Positions 17,230-26,826 of a DNA stretch of 64,000 nucleotides are shown here, piece after piece. This DNA comes from Romeriopsis navalis LEGE 11480 (lineage in GTDB: Bacteria > Cyanobacteriota > Cyanobacteriia > Leptolyngbyales > Leptolyngbyaceae): contig NZ_JADEXQ010000008.1 in assembly GCF_015207035.1 (NCBI RefSeq), positions 42,518-106,517 of the forward strand, written 5' to 3'. The notes beneath the pieces were generated by a model. The model had not been told where the DNA came from. It did not search any database and was given only the letters and a program-made list of their open reading frames with translations. Positions within the stretch are counted from its first letter, which is position 1; every line of letters starts with the position of its first letter. A program made the translations under genes and the position numbers.

Positions 17230-17805
17230 ATGCTTGACGCCTTGCTACCAACGTTGCCTTTAGCCTCGCTTTGGTCATCCCTGGGGGATGGGTTATTTTC
17301 GACCCAAGGAATCATGGTACTGCTGCTCGCCGCCTACGCTGGAGCGATGTGGACATTTCTCAGCAGCGCCCCCAAGGTCTACACAATTATGGTTTCGGAC
17401 CTGGAAGTGGCGAAGCAATTTTACGAAGGCATGCTCAACCTCGCCGCCGCTGATATTCCGCTGCATTACTACTACAACTACGACCAATCGCTCGGCACCG
17501 GCGGCATGGGCATGGATCCAATGTTAATGCCCGGTAGTCCCAGTCGCATTGCCCCTCAAACCGGTGCTGATGGACTCTGGTACCAGCTGCGCAAGAATGC
17601 CCAATTGCATATTGTGACTGGGGCAAATATTGGGGATCGCGGCCGCCAGCGCCACATCAGCTTCGATCGTGATGGGCTAGAACAGGTTTTGATCCGGGTC
17701 CAAACCCGTGGGCTGAAGTACAAAATCCAACAGGAACGCCCCCTCGACTTCCTGGTGAAAGATTATGACGGCCGCACGCTAGAACTCTGCGAAATGCGGA
17801 ATTAA
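17230..17805 (+). CDS. Membrane-anchored VOC (glyoxalase-like) domain protein
   Basis: 191 residues. Residues 25-45 are a hydrophobic helix (GIMVLLLAAYAGAMWTFL). The rest is a vicinal-oxygen-chelate fold: VYTIMVSDLEVAKQFYEGML (first beta-alpha unit, about 50-69) and the second half ending LDFLVKDYDGRTLELCEM. Candidate metal ligands are H in QLHIV, H in RQRHISF and E in LELCEM; the usual first-strand His is replaced (Y/T), so the metal site may be incomplete. The substrate is unknown. A linker rich in Tyr, Gly and Met (HYYYNYD, GGMGMDPMLMPG) is inserted in the first half. Confidence 0.75.
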   Translation: MLDALLPTLPLASLWSSLGDGLFSTQGIMVLLLAAYAGAMWTFLSSAPKVYTIMVSDLEVAKQFYEGMLNLAAADIPLHYYYNYDQSLGTGGMGMDPMLMPGSPSRIAPQTGADGLWYQLRKNAQLHIVTGANIGDRGRQRHISFDRDGLEQVLIRVQTRGLKYKIQQERPLDFLVKDYDGRTLELCEMRN

Positions 17806-17854
17806 CCGCCCCCTGTGATCGCCCACAATCTGGCTTTGAAAACCGATCACGACA

Positions 17855-17878
17855 ATAAAAAAGCCCCTCTCGGGGCTT
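17855..17878 (-). terminator. Intrinsic terminator of the DUF58 gene
   Basis: A 7-bp GC-rich stem (AAGCCCC / GGGGCTT) with a TCTC loop is followed on the minus strand by six T. It lies 176 bases past the DUF58 stop and also faces the end of the VOC gene, so it may stop transcription from both sides. Confidence 0.8.
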
Positions 17879-18053
17879 GAAAGATTTTGGTGATTTGACT
17901 CTAGGACACGAGAATTATTATTCCGGCATGGCCCCAGCAATTTTGTGTAAGCAGATACAGGCATCAATCGAACAATGAGATTTACGCATCAAATCAATCC
18001 AGCAGTCGCATAATCTTGAAAAGTCACAGCATCTTTAGCGATGACATCGGGAA

Positions 18054-19376
18054 CTATAAGCGATTGCTGAGTTTGAGTTGTAGGTAGCGATCGACTAACT
18101 GTTCCGAAATCTGGTTGGCGGGAGCATCCAACACCAAGACACCTTTTTGCTGGAGTAAGGCAAAGGCTTTACGCCGCTGGGCCAGTAAGTCTAAGGCCAC
18201 AGCACGCTCGAAATTATCATCCACATCAGTGGAAAACTCTGCTGCTTGGCGATCAATTTGCGGATCCCGCAGTGTGACGCAGAATGGTAAATAGCGGGGA
18301 GCCATCCGACTGAGGGCTTGCAACAGCTCCGCAGAAGCCGTCTGATCAACGAGATCCGTAATCACCACCACTAAAGCCCGGCGGCTTTGCTGTCGGACTA
18401 AAACATTCGCGGCCCCGAGATAATCTGGCTCCAGTAGTTCCGGCTGAATTGGGGTCAAGCGTTCGATTAAATGATTCAGATGCGACTGCCCCCGCTGCGG
18501 CGGAATCCAAGTATGAATCGCCCGATCAAAGACCGCCACACCGACCTTGTCGCCACGATTTAGCCCCGCGAGGGCCAAGGCCAGCGTCGCGTTCAGGCCC
18601 CAGTCAAAGCGGCTCAGTCCCTGCACCTGGGCCGTCATCAGCCGCCCACGATCGAGCAAAATAATGAGGGTTTGTTCCTGTTCCGGTTCCAGCACCCGCA
18701 CCAAGGGCCGATCGCGCCGTGCTGTCGCCTTCCAGTCAATTAACCGTAGATCGTCGCCAGGGTTATAATCCCGCAGCTCCGCAAATTCGGTCCCAATTCC
18801 CAAACGCCGCTTTTGGCGGATGGCGCCCGCCGCTGCGAGGGTCAATTTCAAGGTGAGCGATCGCAGGCCCACCAAGTCAGGATAAACCTGTACTGTCTGA
18901 GCTTGCGGCAGCGACTGATCAAGCCAGGCTAAGCCCCAAGGACTCAGCTGCCGCACTTGCAACACCCCCCAGCGATACTCACCCCGCATTGTCGGCTGTA
19001 CGGTATAGCTGAGGGAGGCGGTGATACCGGGTTCTAGAACCGCCGAAAGCGTTTCCTCAGAAACCGTGAAATGCGGCTGAGGATAGCCATCCCGAATTTG
19101 CACCGTCGTCTTGGGGCCAGGATTCGTCACCGTCAATTGCACCGGGTTATCGCGCCCGATCGACAAGCGCGGCATCCCCTGACGCTCAACCTTGACCAAC
19201 TGCGCATAGCCCTTGAGACTATCGAGCAACATCATGGCCAAGACCAATATATTCAGCCCGAGCAAAACCATCAACGATACGATCAACCGGCCGTCACCCG
19301 GCCAAAACAATAGACCCAGCACGGCCATTACAGCAGCGCCCATTAGCAGTGCGTAAACCCGTGCGGTGGGAATCAT
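18054..19376 (-). CDS. DUF58 domain membrane protein
   Basis: 440 residues from ATG 19376; a TTG four codons earlier is less likely. Two N-terminal membrane helices (about 7-50) are followed by a beta-rich region and then the DUF58 core with YNPGDDLRLIDWKATARRDRPLVR (motif, about residues 205-228). After it comes a von Willebrand A-like part (IILLDRGRLM, AVFDRA, VVVITDLVDQ). Such proteins are often found with MoxR ATPases and are thought to help assemble enzyme or cell-wall complexes. No MoxR gene is adjacent; the upstream neighbour is the SpoIID/LytB gene, only 24 bp away if translated from 19388 or 36 bp from this start, so the pair is probably co-transcribed. Confidence 0.88.
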   Translation of the reverse strand: MIPTARVYALLMGAAVMAVLGLLFWPGDGRLIVSLMVLLGLNILVLAMMLLDSLKGYAQLVKVERQGMPRLSIGRDNPVQLTVTNPGPKTTVQIRDGYPQPHFTVSEETLSAVLEPGITASLSYTVQPTMRGEYRWGVLQVRQLSPWGLAWLDQSLPQAQTVQVYPDLVGLRSLTLKLTLAAAGAIRQKRRLGIGTEFAELRDYNPGDDLRLIDWKATARRDRPLVRVLEPEQEQTLIILLDRGRLMTAQVQGLSRFDWGLNATLALALAGLNRGDKVGVAVFDRAIHTWIPPQRGQSHLNHLIERLTPIQPELLEPDYLGAANVLVRQQSRRALVVVITDLVDQTASAELLQALSRMAPRYLPFCVTLRDPQIDRQAAEFSTDVDDNFERAVALDLLAQRRKAFALLQQKGVLVLDAPANQISEQLVDRYLQLKLSNRL

Positions 19377-19412
19377 GAATTTGCCCAAACTTAACTTAAG
19401 GAGAATGATCGA

Positions 19413-20630
19413 TTAGCTGGGGGTCGCGACCTTCGAGAGCCGCGTATTTTTGTAGTAGTGCGTCACAATTTGCTGGTAATTGTAGCCCTTCTTCGCCATA
19501 CCTAAAGCCCCATATTGGCTCAACCCAAGGCCATGACCAAATCCACTGCCCACGACTTCAAATCGATCAATTACTTTAGTCGGCTGCTTCTGATTGGCAC
19601 TGGCAATCGGCTTATAGACAGGACGTACAGCGAACTTAGTACTACGAAGCTTCAGCTTTTGCTGAATTTGACGCCCTTTGTAAACACAATTTCCCTTGTT
19701 GGTTTGCACCACCATTTTTTTGACGCGTTCACCTGCAGTTTTCGCCACGGGCTGGAACGCCTTCACCGTACCCCCCTTACAGCCAATCAAACGGCTTATT
19801 TCGGACTGACTAAACGTCTTATTCCAACGAAATACGGGTGCATCTTGATCAAAGTCCGCCACCGACCGTAAATATGGCAACGGACGGGTCCAAATCTCTT
19901 CAACGTTATCGGTCTTCCCCCCCGCAGAGGAATGGAATGCCGCCAAGATCAGCCGGTTGTTATACGTGACCACCTGTCCCTTAGTGGCATTCACCGCCAA
20001 CTGTGTCCCCGTAGACTCGTCTTGAATGCCCCGATAAACCTGGGAAGCCGTCGTATCCACAACGTCATACAAGCGATTCCGGGAACTTTCTTGCTTATAC
20101 AGGGCATAGGTACGGGCCGCGACGGCTTGGGCCTTCAGCGCTTCCTGGTGCCAACTGCCACTCATTTCACCACCGAGCACGCTGTAGAGATATTGCTCGA
20201 CATCGACCCAATTCACCGCCGTCAGGCCATTCCCGCTCGGCACAATCACCACACGGCCACGATACCAACGATCACCAATCCAAATCACCCCGTTCGCATC
20301 CTTCGGCTGGACGGAGATCACACCCGACTTCCATTTGTCGAGCGCTACACGTCCACCCTCACGAACCGCCACAAAGCCATTCATGCCCTTGATCTCACCC
20401 ACGGTTTTACCCGCGCCATTACGGACAATCGCGTCAACGGAACTACCGATATTAATTTGAGCGGCTTGACGCTTAATCGCTACCCGGATTTCAACTGGAC
20501 CTTTGGCCGCAGCCGGAGCCGCTAATCCCAGACAAAATAGTCCCGATAATAAGATGATATTAGAAATAAATTTAGGCTTGGCAAGTCGGGCAACAGACAG
20601 CGGCCACTGGATCAAGGATCGGGTGGTCAT
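19413..20630 (-). CDS. SpoIID/LytB domain protein, exported
   Basis: 405 residues from ATG 20630; the ribosome site AGAAGGAG at 20641-20648, 10 nt upstream, decides this start over the ATG at 20654. A hydrophobic export signal lies near residues 22-42 (IILLSGLFCLGLAAPAAA). The SpoIID domain (about 130-330) shows YLYSVLGGEMSGSWHQEALKAQAVAARTYAL in parts, the family motif in which a Glu is catalytic in the SpoIID lytic transglycosylase, and ends near GSGFGHGLGLSQYGALGMAKKG. In cyanobacteria such proteins are thought to act on peptidoglycan, for example with amidases at septa. It precedes the DUF58 gene on the same strand. Confidence 0.9.
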   Translation of the reverse strand: MTTRSLIQWPLSVARLAKPKFISNIILLSGLFCLGLAAPAAAKGPVEIRVAIKRQAAQINIGSSVDAIVRNGAGKTVGEIKGMNGFVAVREGGRVALDKWKSGVISVQPKDANGVIWIGDRWYRGRVVIVPSGNGLTAVNWVDVEQYLYSVLGGEMSGSWHQEALKAQAVAARTYALYKQESSRNRLYDVVDTTASQVYRGIQDESTGTQLAVNATKGQVVTYNNRLILAAFHSSAGGKTDNVEEIWTRPLPYLRSVADFDQDAPVFRWNKTFSQSEISRLIGCKGGTVKAFQPVAKTAGERVKKMVVQTNKGNCVYKGRQIQQKLKLRSTKFAVRPVYKPIASANQKQPTKVIDRFEVVGSGFGHGLGLSQYGALGMAKKGYNYQQIVTHYYKNTRLSKVATPS

Positions 20631-20640
20631 GTTTGGCAAT

Positions 20641-20648
20641 CTCCTTCT
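20641..20648 (-). promoter_or_regulatory. Ribosome binding site of the SpoIID/LytB gene
   Basis: AGAAGGAG on the minus strand lies 10 nt before ATG 20630 and far too close after the upstream ATG (20654) to serve it, so it fixes the start. Confidence 0.75.
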
Positions 20649-21228
20649 AAGCATTAAACCGAATCAGTTTTCAAGGGACGAGCGACGACACATTTCATTG
20701 AATATGACGACAGCATCGCATCGCAGTTACACGTATGAACACTGAGTCAGCGCATTAATCTACTCATGTTCTCTCAGTAATCCCTACAGATCAGGAAAAA
20801 TCCCATCTTTCCCGGCAATCCATACGGAAATTACACAATCAATATCGGTCAAGGTACCAATTCATCTGTCGCGAGTACAGTTTGCCGCTGCCACTATAGG
20901 CGAATTTTGGCACGTTGAAGTCTGATATCGATCACTTCCAGTGCCGCCAATGCCATGCAAATTATCCCATCACAATCAATCAAAACAATTGATTCAGTGA
21001 TGGCAGAACTAGGGCAGCGACCCACCCTCTAGACGCGATTGCCAATCAATTGTTTCAATCCAGTCGCCACCACTTTACCGTGGTGAGCCCCAAAATCGCC
21101 AACCAACTGTCAGCCGCCCCAAAATCGCAACTATTAAATCCACCCTTAATTTCTGGCCCAGTTGAGCTGGCCATCGCAAGGCTATGGCAGGATAGGGAGG
21201 TTCTTGTCTTATATAAAGTACAGCGGCT
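20649..21228. other. 580-bp divergent intergenic region
   Basis: No gene is convincing. A 12-nt inverted repeat (AAACAATTGATT at 20983-20994 and AATCAATTGTTT at 21044-21055, 49 nt apart) is the only notable structure. The region must hold the promoters of the SpoIID/LytB gene (minus) and RNase Z (plus). Confidence 0.5.
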
Positions 21229-22272
21229 TTGGAAATTACCTTCCTCGGTACGAGCTCTGGGGTGCCGACCCGATCGCGAAACGTCTCTGGCGTGGTCATG
21301 AAACTACCCCAGCGGGCCGAATTATGGCTATTTGACTGCGGCGAAGGCACACAACACCAACTGATCAAGAGTGACTTACGATCGAGCCAGATCCGCCGGA
21401 TTTTCATCACCCATATGCATGGCGACCATATTTTTGGGTTGATGGGTTTGCTGGCTAGCTGCGGTCTGGCCGGAAATGTGGAACAAATTGACCTATATGG
21501 TCCACCCGATTTAGCCGATTACATCAAGGCCTGTCGCCGCTATTCGCACACCCACTTCTCCTACCCGCTCAGAATCCATCCCATCCAACCTGGGATTGTG
21601 TTCGAAGACGAGCATTTCACGGTCACCTGCGAATTGCTGAAGCATCGGATTCCTGCCCATGGCTACCGCATCATCGAGCGCGATCGACCCGGCCAATTTG
21701 ATGTGGAGAAGGCGCAAGCCCTGGGAATTCCCTTTGGCCCACTCTACGGCAAACTCAAGCAGGGCGAATCGATCACCCTGGAAGATGGGCAGGTGATCCA
21801 TGGTCCCGACTTATGTGGTCCCACAGAAATTGGGCGGAAGGTAGTTTACTGCACCGACACGGTATTTTGCGATAACGCAATCAGCTTGGCGGCAGATGCG
21901 GATGTCCTCATCCATGAAACGACGTTCTCCCATCAGGATGCGGATATGGCCTTCCAACGCATGCATTCCACCTCCACGATGGCGGCCCAAGTTGCACTGA
22001 GCGCTCAGGCTAAAACCCTGATCATGACGCATTTTAGCCCGCGCTATGCGCCTGGCAACAACCTACAACTGAAGGACTTACTAACGGAAGCCAGAGCGAT
22101 TTTTCCAAATACCGAAATGGCCTCAGACTTCTGGACTTATACGGTACCCCGACGACGATCCGATCAACCCCGCCCAAACCGCAGTCAAGCCGTCGGCGCC
22201 AAATCGAAACCCAGTAAACCCAAGAAAAAAGCCAAATCGCCGGCGGCTGAGTCATCTGATTCGGACGCTTGA
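21229..22272 (+). CDS. rnz: Ribonuclease Z (tRNA 3' processing)
   Basis: 347 residues from TTG 21229; the family N-terminus (EITFLGTSSGVPTRSRN) begins right there and no ATG fits. The metallo-beta-lactamase motif H-x-H-x-D-H is FITHMHGDHIFGL (about residues 63-70), with further ligands in the AHGYRI, YCTDTVF and MTHFSPRY segments. The enzyme cuts tRNA precursors 3' of the discriminator base. The tRNA-Leu in this window has no encoded CCA, which fits a need for this enzyme. The C-terminal 40 residues are a basic Lys/Pro/Ala/Ser tail not needed for catalysis. The gene stands alone. Confidence 0.95.
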   Translation: MEITFLGTSSGVPTRSRNVSGVVMKLPQRAELWLFDCGEGTQHQLIKSDLRSSQIRRIFITHMHGDHIFGLMGLLASCGLAGNVEQIDLYGPPDLADYIKACRRYSHTHFSYPLRIHPIQPGIVFEDEHFTVTCELLKHRIPAHGYRIIERDRPGQFDVEKAQALGIPFGPLYGKLKQGESITLEDGQVIHGPDLCGPTEIGRKVVYCTDTVFCDNAISLAADADVLIHETTFSHQDADMAFQRMHSTSTMAAQVALSAQAKTLIMTHFSPRYAPGNNLQLKDLLTEARAIFPNTEMASDFWTYTVPRRRSDQPRPNRSQAVGAKSKPSKPKKKAKSPAAESSDSDA

Positions 22273-22806
22273 TCACACTGCCCCCAACCCCAACACGCAG
22301 TTGTGATGCGACACCCGCGATGGACAGTGAACAAACCCAATGCGCACCAGCCATCTATTGACATTACCTACATGGGTCGGCACTATAAGATCTGAGTGTT
22401 TGGATTCATTCAGATTAAATACTCAAATACTTATGACCGTTGGCGTCGCAAGTAGCAATTGTTGTGATACAAGATTTCGGTACGCAGGCTTGGATGGCAT
22501 AAACTGGTTCGATCGTCGAACAAGCGCCAAACTTCGCAGTGCCCTTTGACGGTATTCATTGATAATTGATCCAATGCTGATACGTCTCACTAGCCAGTCC
22601 TCGGGCGGTGCAAAAGCTCAGACAAAACCGCAAATCAGGTCGATCGTTTCAGTGCGGTCGATCGGCAATCTGCCAGCCTCAAGTTTTGCCGTTTTATCTG
22701 CCGCTGCTAGTCACTTACCAAGAGTGTCCCAAGCAACCGTCGCAACAGCTTCATAAGTCCGCTGCCTCAACCCCCTAAGCAAGTCTAAAAAGGATAACGC
22801 GCCACG
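22273..22806. other. 534-bp intergenic region before the rnr-like operon
   Basis: No convincing coding frame or hairpin. It must hold the promoter for the four-gene run that follows; AAGGA at 22790-22794 is the likely ribosome site of the rnr-like gene. Confidence 0.5.
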
Positions 22807-25227
22807 ATGGAATTTTCGATCGCCGAATTGCTGGCATATCTGTCCCCCGAAAAGTTCGTTGCCCCCAAAACCCTGGAGCAAAAGCTCGATTGCCAAGACG
22901 ATAGTAGTCTGCGCCGGTTGCAGGTCGCCCTCGACGGATTAGAAAAAATTGGGGTCGTCGAGAAAGAGCGTGGCAAATATCGGAGAATCGCCCAAGACGA
23001 AGTCGTAGAAGGCCGGTTGCGCTGCTCCAGCAAAGGCTTCTGCTTCGCGATTCAAGATAGTGAAGGGGCGGATGATATCTATATTCGTGAAAGTCAGCTA
23101 AACAGTGCTTGGAACGGCGATCGGGTCTTGGTCCGCGTCACCAAGGAAGGGAGCCGGCGGCGCAGTCCCGAAGGGGAAGTCCGCGTGATTCTCGAACGGG
23201 CCAATCCATCCGTCTTAGCCCGGATCAAGCAAATTGAGGCCGGGGAGTTTCGGGCCGCGCCCTTGGACGATCGGCTCCTCTTCGAACTTGATTTGCCCGA
23301 TGCCCCAGAAGATTTGGATCAGGCACTTGAGCAATTAGCCCACATCGAAGTGATGCGCTACCCGCTCGGACAACATCGCCCTAAAGGTCGCGTGGCCAAG
23401 GTTTTGGGCAGCGACGAAGAAGCCGGCGATCTTGATATTGTTTGCTGTAAGCACGACTTACCCAGCGACTTTCCACCCCATGTGATGGAAGCGGCCAAAA
23501 GTATCTCAACCAAGATTACCAAGGCCGAAATTAAGCGGCGACTCGATCTGCGCTCAGTGCCCACCTTCACCATTAAGACGGATGCCGAGGAAAGCGCCGA
23601 TGACGCCATTACCTTAGAAGAAGTCGAGGATGGGAATTGGCAACTGGGAATTCACATTGCCGATGTCGCCCATTACGTGACGGCTTCGACGCCTCTCGAT
23701 CGCGAAGCCCAAAAACGCGGCGTTTCCGTTTACCTCGGGGATATTAATATCCCGATGCTACCGAGCGAGATTACCGATGGCCTCTGCTCCTTGAAAGTCG
23801 GGAAAGATCGACTGGCCGTGTCGGTCCTCATTCTCTTGGATGCCACAGGGAATCTCTTAGAATTCGAGATTCAGCCGACCATCATTAACGTCGATTATCG
23901 GCTGAGCTATGAGCAAGCTGAAGCAATTCTCGCAGGAAAAAAAGGCAAAGAGGTAAAACCCTTCAGCAAAATTGCCAAAACCATTGTGCAGTTGGATAAA
24001 CTCAGCCATGAACTCAAGGACCAACGGCGGGAGCGGGGCGCGTTTGAACTGAACTTACCCGAGAAGATTTATTCCCGGGCCGATGGGATTGAGACCCCGG
24101 AAGAAGCTGATAAATATACGTTTAGTAAGTTCCACTATGACGATGAGGGCGCATTAGGGGCGATCGTTGTCGCCGACACCGCCCCGATTCACTCCATGCT
24201 GGTGGAGCTCATGGTCTTGACGAATCGGATTGTGGCCTCTCATATGAGTGCTTTGAGCCTACCGGCGGTCTACCGGGTGCATCCCACACCTGACCTGAAG
24301 GACGTAGAAGATCTGATCAAGCTGGCATCCAGCATGGAAATTGAGTTGCCATTGGAGAATGCGGAGGAGCTACATCCCCGCGACTACCAGAATTTCACTA
24401 AACAATTCTCAGAATCAACAGCCGAGCGCGTCCTCACCTACCTACTGCTCGCCACGCTCAAACCCGCGTTCTACAGCATGACCCCCAAGGCCCACTTTGG
24501 CCTTGCTTTGGAAGAAAGCTACGTACATTTCGCCGCACCAGTGCGGCGCTATCCTGACTTGCTGATCCACCGCGCCTTGCATGCCATGTTCAAGGATGGA
24601 CGCGCCGGTAAATCTGCTCGGTCGAAGGAAAAAGTTGAATTGCGCCATAGCAGCTGTCACGGCAATATTGCCTGGAATGTGCTGCCGCCCGAGGTGCAGT
24701 CCGAGTTAGAGGAATACTTTGGCATGGTGGTCGTGCATATCACCGATCGCGAGAAAATTGCCCAAGATGCGGAGAATGATCTTGAAGGTTTGAAAAAAGC
24801 CGAACTGATGAAGGAACGCACGGGGGAGATCTTCCACGGGGTGATTACCGGTGTGCAGTCCTATGGTTTATTTGTCGAGATTGAAGAACTGTTAGTGGAA
24901 GGATTAGTGCATGTCAGTTCGCTGAAGGACGACTGGTACGAATTCCGCTCGCGCCAACAAACTTTGGTGGGCCGCAAAAATCGCAAACAATATCGCCTGG
25001 GCGACCGCATCGAGGTGCAGGTGAAGAGCGTTGATTACTATCGCCAACAAATCGATCTAATTACCGTGGGCAGTGAAGCCGAAGATGGCGAATTCGCCGG
25101 CGATGACAGCATGGAAACGGCTGAAGACGTAGGTGAAAGCGATGTCATTGATGAGGCCAACATCACCGATGGGGAGCCCCTCGAGGTCGTTGAGGTCGAG
25201 TTCGATGACGATGCCGAAGATGAATAA
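22807..25227 (+). CDS. RNase II/R family exoribonuclease with a non-canonical active-site motif
   Basis: 806 residues. Order of parts: N-terminal winged-helix-like region (1-65), cold-shock-like domains (about 65-200), RNB catalytic domain (about 245-600, with WQLGIHIADVAHYV and APVRRYPDLLIHR) and an S1 domain (about 672-760, GEIFHGVITGVQSYGLFVEI). The last 45 residues are very acidic (Asp/Glu-rich tail). RNase R degrades structured RNA 3' to 5'. In the canonical motif four Asp hold Mg (E. coli RNase II D201, D207, D209, D210). Here the aligned residues are K257, S263, D265 and D266, with an extra D259, so two ligands differ. The other RNB motifs look intact. The stop overlaps the ubiX start (TAATG). 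Confidence 0.85.
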   Translation: MEFSIAELLAYLSPEKFVAPKTLEQKLDCQDDSSLRRLQVALDGLEKIGVVEKERGKYRRIAQDEVVEGRLRCSSKGFCFAIQDSEGADDIYIRESQLNSAWNGDRVLVRVTKEGSRRRSPEGEVRVILERANPSVLARIKQIEAGEFRAAPLDDRLLFELDLPDAPEDLDQALEQLAHIEVMRYPLGQHRPKGRVAKVLGSDEEAGDLDIVCCKHDLPSDFPPHVMEAAKSISTKITKAEIKRRLDLRSVPTFTIKTDAEESADDAITLEEVEDGNWQLGIHIADVAHYVTASTPLDREAQKRGVSVYLGDINIPMLPSEITDGLCSLKVGKDRLAVSVLILLDATGNLLEFEIQPTIINVDYRLSYEQAEAILAGKKGKEVKPFSKIAKTIVQLDKLSHELKDQRRERGAFELNLPEKIYSRADGIETPEEADKYTFSKFHYDDEGALGAIVVADTAPIHSMLVELMVLTNRIVASHMSALSLPAVYRVHPTPDLKDVEDLIKLASSMEIELPLENAEELHPRDYQNFTKQFSESTAERVLTYLLLATLKPAFYSMTPKAHFGLALEESYVHFAAPVRRYPDLLIHRALHAMFKDGRAGKSARSKEKVELRHSSCHGNIAWNVLPPEVQSELEEYFGMVVVHITDREKIAQDAENDLEGLKKAELMKERTGEIFHGVITGVQSYGLFVEIEELLVEGLVHVSSLKDDWYEFRSRQQTLVGRKNRKQYRLGDRIEVQVKSVDYYRQQIDLITVGSEAEDGEFAGDDSMETAEDVGESDVIDEANITDGEPLEVVEVEFDDDAEDE

Positions 25228-25865
25228 TGACTGATGTCAATCGATCGCGCCCATTGATCGTCGGGGTGTCGGGGGCTTCCGGGCTAGTCTATGCTGTCCA
25301 CACGGTGAAGCACCTGCTAGCGGCCAATTATCACGTTGAGCTGGTCGCATCCAAAGCGGCCTACATGGTGTGGGCCGAGGAAGAGCATATCAAAATGCCC
25401 GCCGATCCCGTGCGTCAAGCAGAGTTCTGGCGAGAAAAAGGCGGTGGCCTCACAAGCGGTCGGCTCAACTGCCACGCCTGGGGCAATGTTGGCGCCAATA
25501 TTGCCAGTGGATCGTTCCGGACCTTAGGGATGCTCGTCATTCCCTGTAGCATGAGCACCGTCGGCAAATTAGCCACCGGACTGAGTTCAGACTTACTCGA
25601 ACGGGCCGCCGACGTTCAGCTCAAAGAAGGCCGCAAACTGGTTGTCGTGCCGCGCGAGACGCCATTAAGCCTGATTCACCTGCGCAACCTCACCACCCTC
25701 GCGGAGGCCGGAACAAAAATTGTCCCGGCAATTCCTGCCTGGTACCATAATCCCCAAACCATCGAAGACTTAGTTGATTTTGTGGTGGCGCGCGCCCTTG
25801 ACCAATTCGAGATTGATTGTGTGAATCTCAGGCGCTGGAAAGAAGATCCGCCAGCCGATGACTGA
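25227..25865 (+). CDS. ubiX: Flavin prenyltransferase UbiX
   Basis: 212 residues, the family length. It shows the flavodoxin-like N-terminus VGVSGASGLVYAVHTVKHLL, the central IPCSMSTVGKLATGLSSDLLERAADV (in parts) and the RKLVVVPRETPLSLIHLRNL segment, all diagnostic of UbiX. The enzyme joins dimethylallyl phosphate to FMN to make prenyl-FMN, the cofactor of UbiD decarboxylases, which in cyanobacteria serve plastoquinone synthesis. Its ATG shares a base with the stop of the RNase gene, and its end overlaps menC by 8 nt, so it is translated within the same operon. Confidence 0.95.
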   Translation: MTDVNRSRPLIVGVSGASGLVYAVHTVKHLLAANYHVELVASKAAYMVWAEEEHIKMPADPVRQAEFWREKGGGLTSGRLNCHAWGNVGANIASGSFRTLGMLVIPCSMSTVGKLATGLSSDLLERAADVQLKEGRKLVVVPRETPLSLIHLRNLTTLAEAGTKIVPAIPAWYHNPQTIEDLVDFVVARALDQFEIDCVNLRRWKEDPPADD

Positions 25866-26826
25866 TCGGGCATATCAACTTCAGGTCGAACCATACCAAC
25901 GGCCATTTCGCCGTCCGCTGACGACCCGCTACGGCACCTGGGCCGTCCGGGAAGGCGCAATTATCACGCTGCGTTCAACCAATGGAGCCATGCGCCAGGG
26001 GGAAATTGCTCCACTGGAGTGGTTTGGTTCGGAGAGCTTGGCAACGGCACTCACCTTCTGCCAGCAATTCAATGGCCGGATTACCGCGGCCCAAATCGCC
26101 CAGATTCCCGATCGTTATCCCTGCTGTCAGTTTGCCTTTGAAATGGCCCTCGCGGGATTCACGCCGGAACGTTACAGTGATGCGCCAAACCGCGATCGCG
26201 GTTTGGCCACCCAGCGGTACCACATTGCGGCACTCCTCCCCACTGGACCCACCGCCATCAACCACTGGCGAGAACTCTACGCCCAAGGCTACCGCAGCTT
26301 CAAATGGAAAATTGGGGTGACTGACATGATCGATGAGCAAATCTGGTGTCAACGGCTCTATCAACAGCTGCCTCAGGACTGTCAGCTCCGACTCGATGCC
26401 AACGCAAGTCTCAGTGTGCGGGATAGCGAACAATGGCTAACATATTTAGCAGACAAGTCCATTGAGTATTTAGAGCAACCGCTCCACAGCGATTGCTTCG
26501 ACGCAATGCAAATACTGGCAGAAAAATATGCCACACCAATTGCCCTGGATGAATCAATCGCCAACCTCCAACAGATCAACACCTGCTATGAACGGGGTTG
26601 GCAAGGTCTCTACGTTATTAAACCGGCGATCGTTGGTTCCCCCCAGCGGCTCACGGAATTTGTCCAACAACATCAGATTGACACGGTGTTTTCATCCGTA
26701 TTTGAGACCGAAATCGGCTATGCCGCTGCACTCAACTTGGCCCAGTCACTGCGAACAAACGATCGCGCTTTGGGCTTCGGGACAAATGAGTGGTGGGACA
26801 ATCAAAGGGTAAGCAAAGATCTATGA
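25858..26826 (+). CDS. menC: o-Succinylbenzoate synthase (MenC)
   Basis: 322 residues, an enolase-superfamily enzyme of phylloquinone synthesis. It dehydrates SHCHC to o-succinylbenzoate. The catalytic and metal residues are in place: K149 and K151 (FKWKIG), D180 (RLDANAS), E206 (LEQPL), D231 (ALDES) and K255 (VIKPA). The start overlaps the ubiX end by 8 nt and the stop overlaps menE by 4 nt (ATGA), so this is a tight operon. Cyanobacteria use the product quinone as the electron carrier A1 in photosystem I. Confidence 0.95.
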   Translation: MTDRAYQLQVEPYQRPFRRPLTTRYGTWAVREGAIITLRSTNGAMRQGEIAPLEWFGSESLATALTFCQQFNGRITAAQIAQIPDRYPCCQFAFEMALAGFTPERYSDAPNRDRGLATQRYHIAALLPTGPTAINHWRELYAQGYRSFKWKIGVTDMIDEQIWCQRLYQQLPQDCQLRLDANASLSVRDSEQWLTYLADKSIEYLEQPLHSDCFDAMQILAEKYATPIALDESIANLQQINTCYERGWQGLYVIKPAIVGSPQRLTEFVQQHQIDTVFSSVFETEIGYAAALNLAQSLRTNDRALGFGTNEWWDNQRVSKDL

